Assembly: GCA_043196285.1 (NCBI GenBank)
Contig: JBBYJL010000016.1
Span: 1 to 23,071, forward strand
DNA: 23,071 bases
DNA from: JAKAFX01 sp043196285
GTDB taxonomy: Archaea; Thermoplasmatota; Thermoplasmata; Thermoplasmatales; Thermoplasmataceae
Direction: 5' to 3'
Positions 22,017 to 23,071 of the stretch are shown one piece after another; the stretch's first letter is position 1; every line of letters starts with the position of its first letter. Below the pieces are notes generated by a model. The model made no database searches, had not been told where the DNA came from, and saw only the letters and a list, made by a program, of their open reading frames with translations. Position numbers and translations under genes: made by a program.

Positions 22017-23024
22017 TCATCTGGATATACTTCTTTGACTGATGAGATAAGTTTTCCTGTAATTTCGGTAGTAGATCGACCTGGCAAAATTCATTGAGAA
22101 CGCCGAGATCAGGGAAATGAGGGCCCAGGAAAGAGAAGCGTCGTTGCCAAGTTTCCTGTGGTAATTTATCAACTTAAAAAAATCATGAAAACCAATCCTC
22201 TTTCCCGGGGTAAAGAATCTAGCTAAAATATCAGCATGAAACAGGCCGTAGGAGAGAATTAGTTTCATTCCTTGGTTGTTGGATGATTCAACGATCTTCC
22301 TCATAGTCTCGACAGACTTATTATAGAATGAAGATTTATTTATTAGGAAGTCTTTCTTAGAGAGTTTGACAGTGGTCAAACTTTCATGAATCCTGTAGCA
22401 GGTCAGTTTATCGTGCAAGATGGCAACTGTTTTACCACGAATAAGAGACATATAGAATAGGAATTTGTCAACGCTTCTCTCAATATCCCACAGATCGCCC
22501 TCGAAGCTTCTGAAAACATCATTCCTGAATGACATACAGCTAATATACCAATCTCCCCTGTATGTAAGAGCTTTACCAAATTCTCTCGGTGTTGAATTAC
22601 TGCTCAGGTAAAGATCTTCCTCAAAGGAGACGACTGCCTTCGTACTTATGGGGTTTCCGTAATCATCAATGGCTGAGTTATTATCATGGACCATTGACAC
22701 ATCCTGTCTGGAAGTGAAGATCTCAGCTACTTTGGAAATTTTATTCTTTAAAAAAAGATCATCGTCGTCCAGGAAGAATATCAGTTCTCCATGGCTTGAT
22801 CTTGCTCCGGTCACCATCTTTCTTGCAATGAATTTCTCTTCAGTAAGAATTGAGGTTATTCCTTTCTGTTTAAGATACTCATCTATATGTTCATCCTGGA
22901 AATTCTTCACAACTATGATCTCCAGATTCCCCCTGCCTATGTCCTGGGCTAGAACAGACTCCACTGCCTTCAGGACATACTGCTTTCTGTCGTGGGCTGA
23001 GATAATAACAGATATCAGAGGCAT
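22017..23024 (-). CDS. Glycosyltransferase family 2 (GT-A fold)
   Basis: A 335-residue inverting-type glycosyltransferase. The N-terminus PLISVIISAHDRKQYVLKAVESVLAQ is the typical GT2 nucleotide-sugar fold start. The metal/nucleotide DXD motif is the DDDD run at 86-89 in FFLDDDDLF. A GDWYISCMSFRND acceptor-side segment and a DIERSVDKFLF stretch (catalytic Asp region) follow. A weakly hydrophobic stretch near 297-315, followed by basic residues, may tether it to the membrane. Likely roles are S-layer or lipid-linked glycan assembly; the donor and acceptor cannot be told. No other glycan genes are in the window, though the neighbourhood beyond the right edge is unseen. An AT-rich element at about 23041-23054 could be its TATA box. 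Confidence 0.9.
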   Translation of the reverse strand: MPLISVIISAHDRKQYVLKAVESVLAQDIGRGNLEIIVVKNFQDEHIDEYLKQKGITSILTEEKFIARKMVTGARSSHGELIFFLDDDDLFLKNKISKVAEIFTSRQDVSMVHDNNSAIDDYGNPISTKAVVSFEEDLYLSSNSTPREFGKALTYRGDWYISCMSFRNDVFRSFEGDLWDIERSVDKFLFYMSLIRGKTVAILHDKLTCYRIHESLTTVKLSKKDFLINKSSFYNKSVETMRKIVESSNNQGMKLILSYGLFHADILARFFTPGKRIGFHDFFKLINYHRKLGNDASLSWALISLISAFSMNFARSIYYRNYRKTYLISQRSISR

Positions 23025-23071
23025 TCAGAAAGGATATGGGAATAAGTAAATTAGTTTATGTTTTCGATTAA

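Noticed and set aside
1..23071. CRISPR array, toxin-antitoxin pair, prophage or integrated plasmid
   Set aside because: No regularly spaced repeats, integrase, capsid, nuclease-plus-helicase set or paired toxin/antitoxin genes are visible; the only mobile trace is the transposase relic.

Overview
The window reads as chromosomal DNA of an acidophilic archaeon of the Thermoplasmata (Thermoplasmatales-like). Reasons: a group II chaperonin (thermosome) subunit that closely matches the Thermoplasma alpha subunit as I remember it; a nicotinate phosphoribosyltransferase with a C-terminal zinc ribbon; a thioredoxin reductase lacking the NADPH-phosphate motif, as in Thermoplasma; a secreted acid (S53/sedolisin) protease; an archaeal-type CysRS; a tRNA-His with encoded G-1 and C73; and many AT-rich TATA-like boxes 24-28 bp upstream of start codons, implying leaderless mRNAs. 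No similarity search was run, so family calls rest on motifs and recall.

Layout. 1-4530 (minus): a tight set cysS > nicotinamidase > nicotinate phosphoribosyltransferase (4-nt and 23-nt overlaps), then an S53 protease that runs off the left edge. 4666-5118 (plus): a GAF-domain free methionine-R-sulfoxide reductase-like protein, divergent from cysS. 5121-6307 (minus): two tandem histidine phosphatases. 6344-7630 (minus): an ArsB-type efflux permease, divergent from 7763-9796 (plus), a YyaL/DUF255 thioredoxin-fold protein. 9791-10324 (minus): an orphan five-helix membrane protein. 10436-10677 (plus): a 53-residue acidic protein whose stop codon shares its last base with a type II tRNA-Ser(GCU). 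10776-11339 (minus): AMMECR1 protein. 11879-11951 (minus): tRNA-His(GUG). 12136-13058 (minus): a 103-aa orphan followed by a METTL5-like methyltransferase. 13164-16046 (minus): sucC-sucD-argF, an operon with strong Shine-Dalgarno sites and TTG/GTG starts. 16239-17201 (minus): thioredoxin reductase. 17247-18896 (minus): thermosome alpha. 18974-19308 (plus): a frameshifted transposase remnant. 19466-20395 (plus): a 309-aa orphan. 20401-21960 (minus): a tandem ThyX-like protein. 22017-23024 (minus): a family 2 glycosyltransferase.

Most of this is housekeeping: NAD salvage, Cys-tRNA charging, succinyl-CoA synthesis, redox and protein folding, thymidylate-type chemistry. No CRISPR array, toxin-antitoxin pair, phage or defence island is visible. 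The items most worth a second look are the mini-protein/tRNA-Ser junction, where RNase P cleavage would cut inside the stop codon; the double ThyX protein whose signature residues are divided between its two halves; the NADPH-motif-less thioredoxin reductase; and the transposase scar beside the thermosome promoter.
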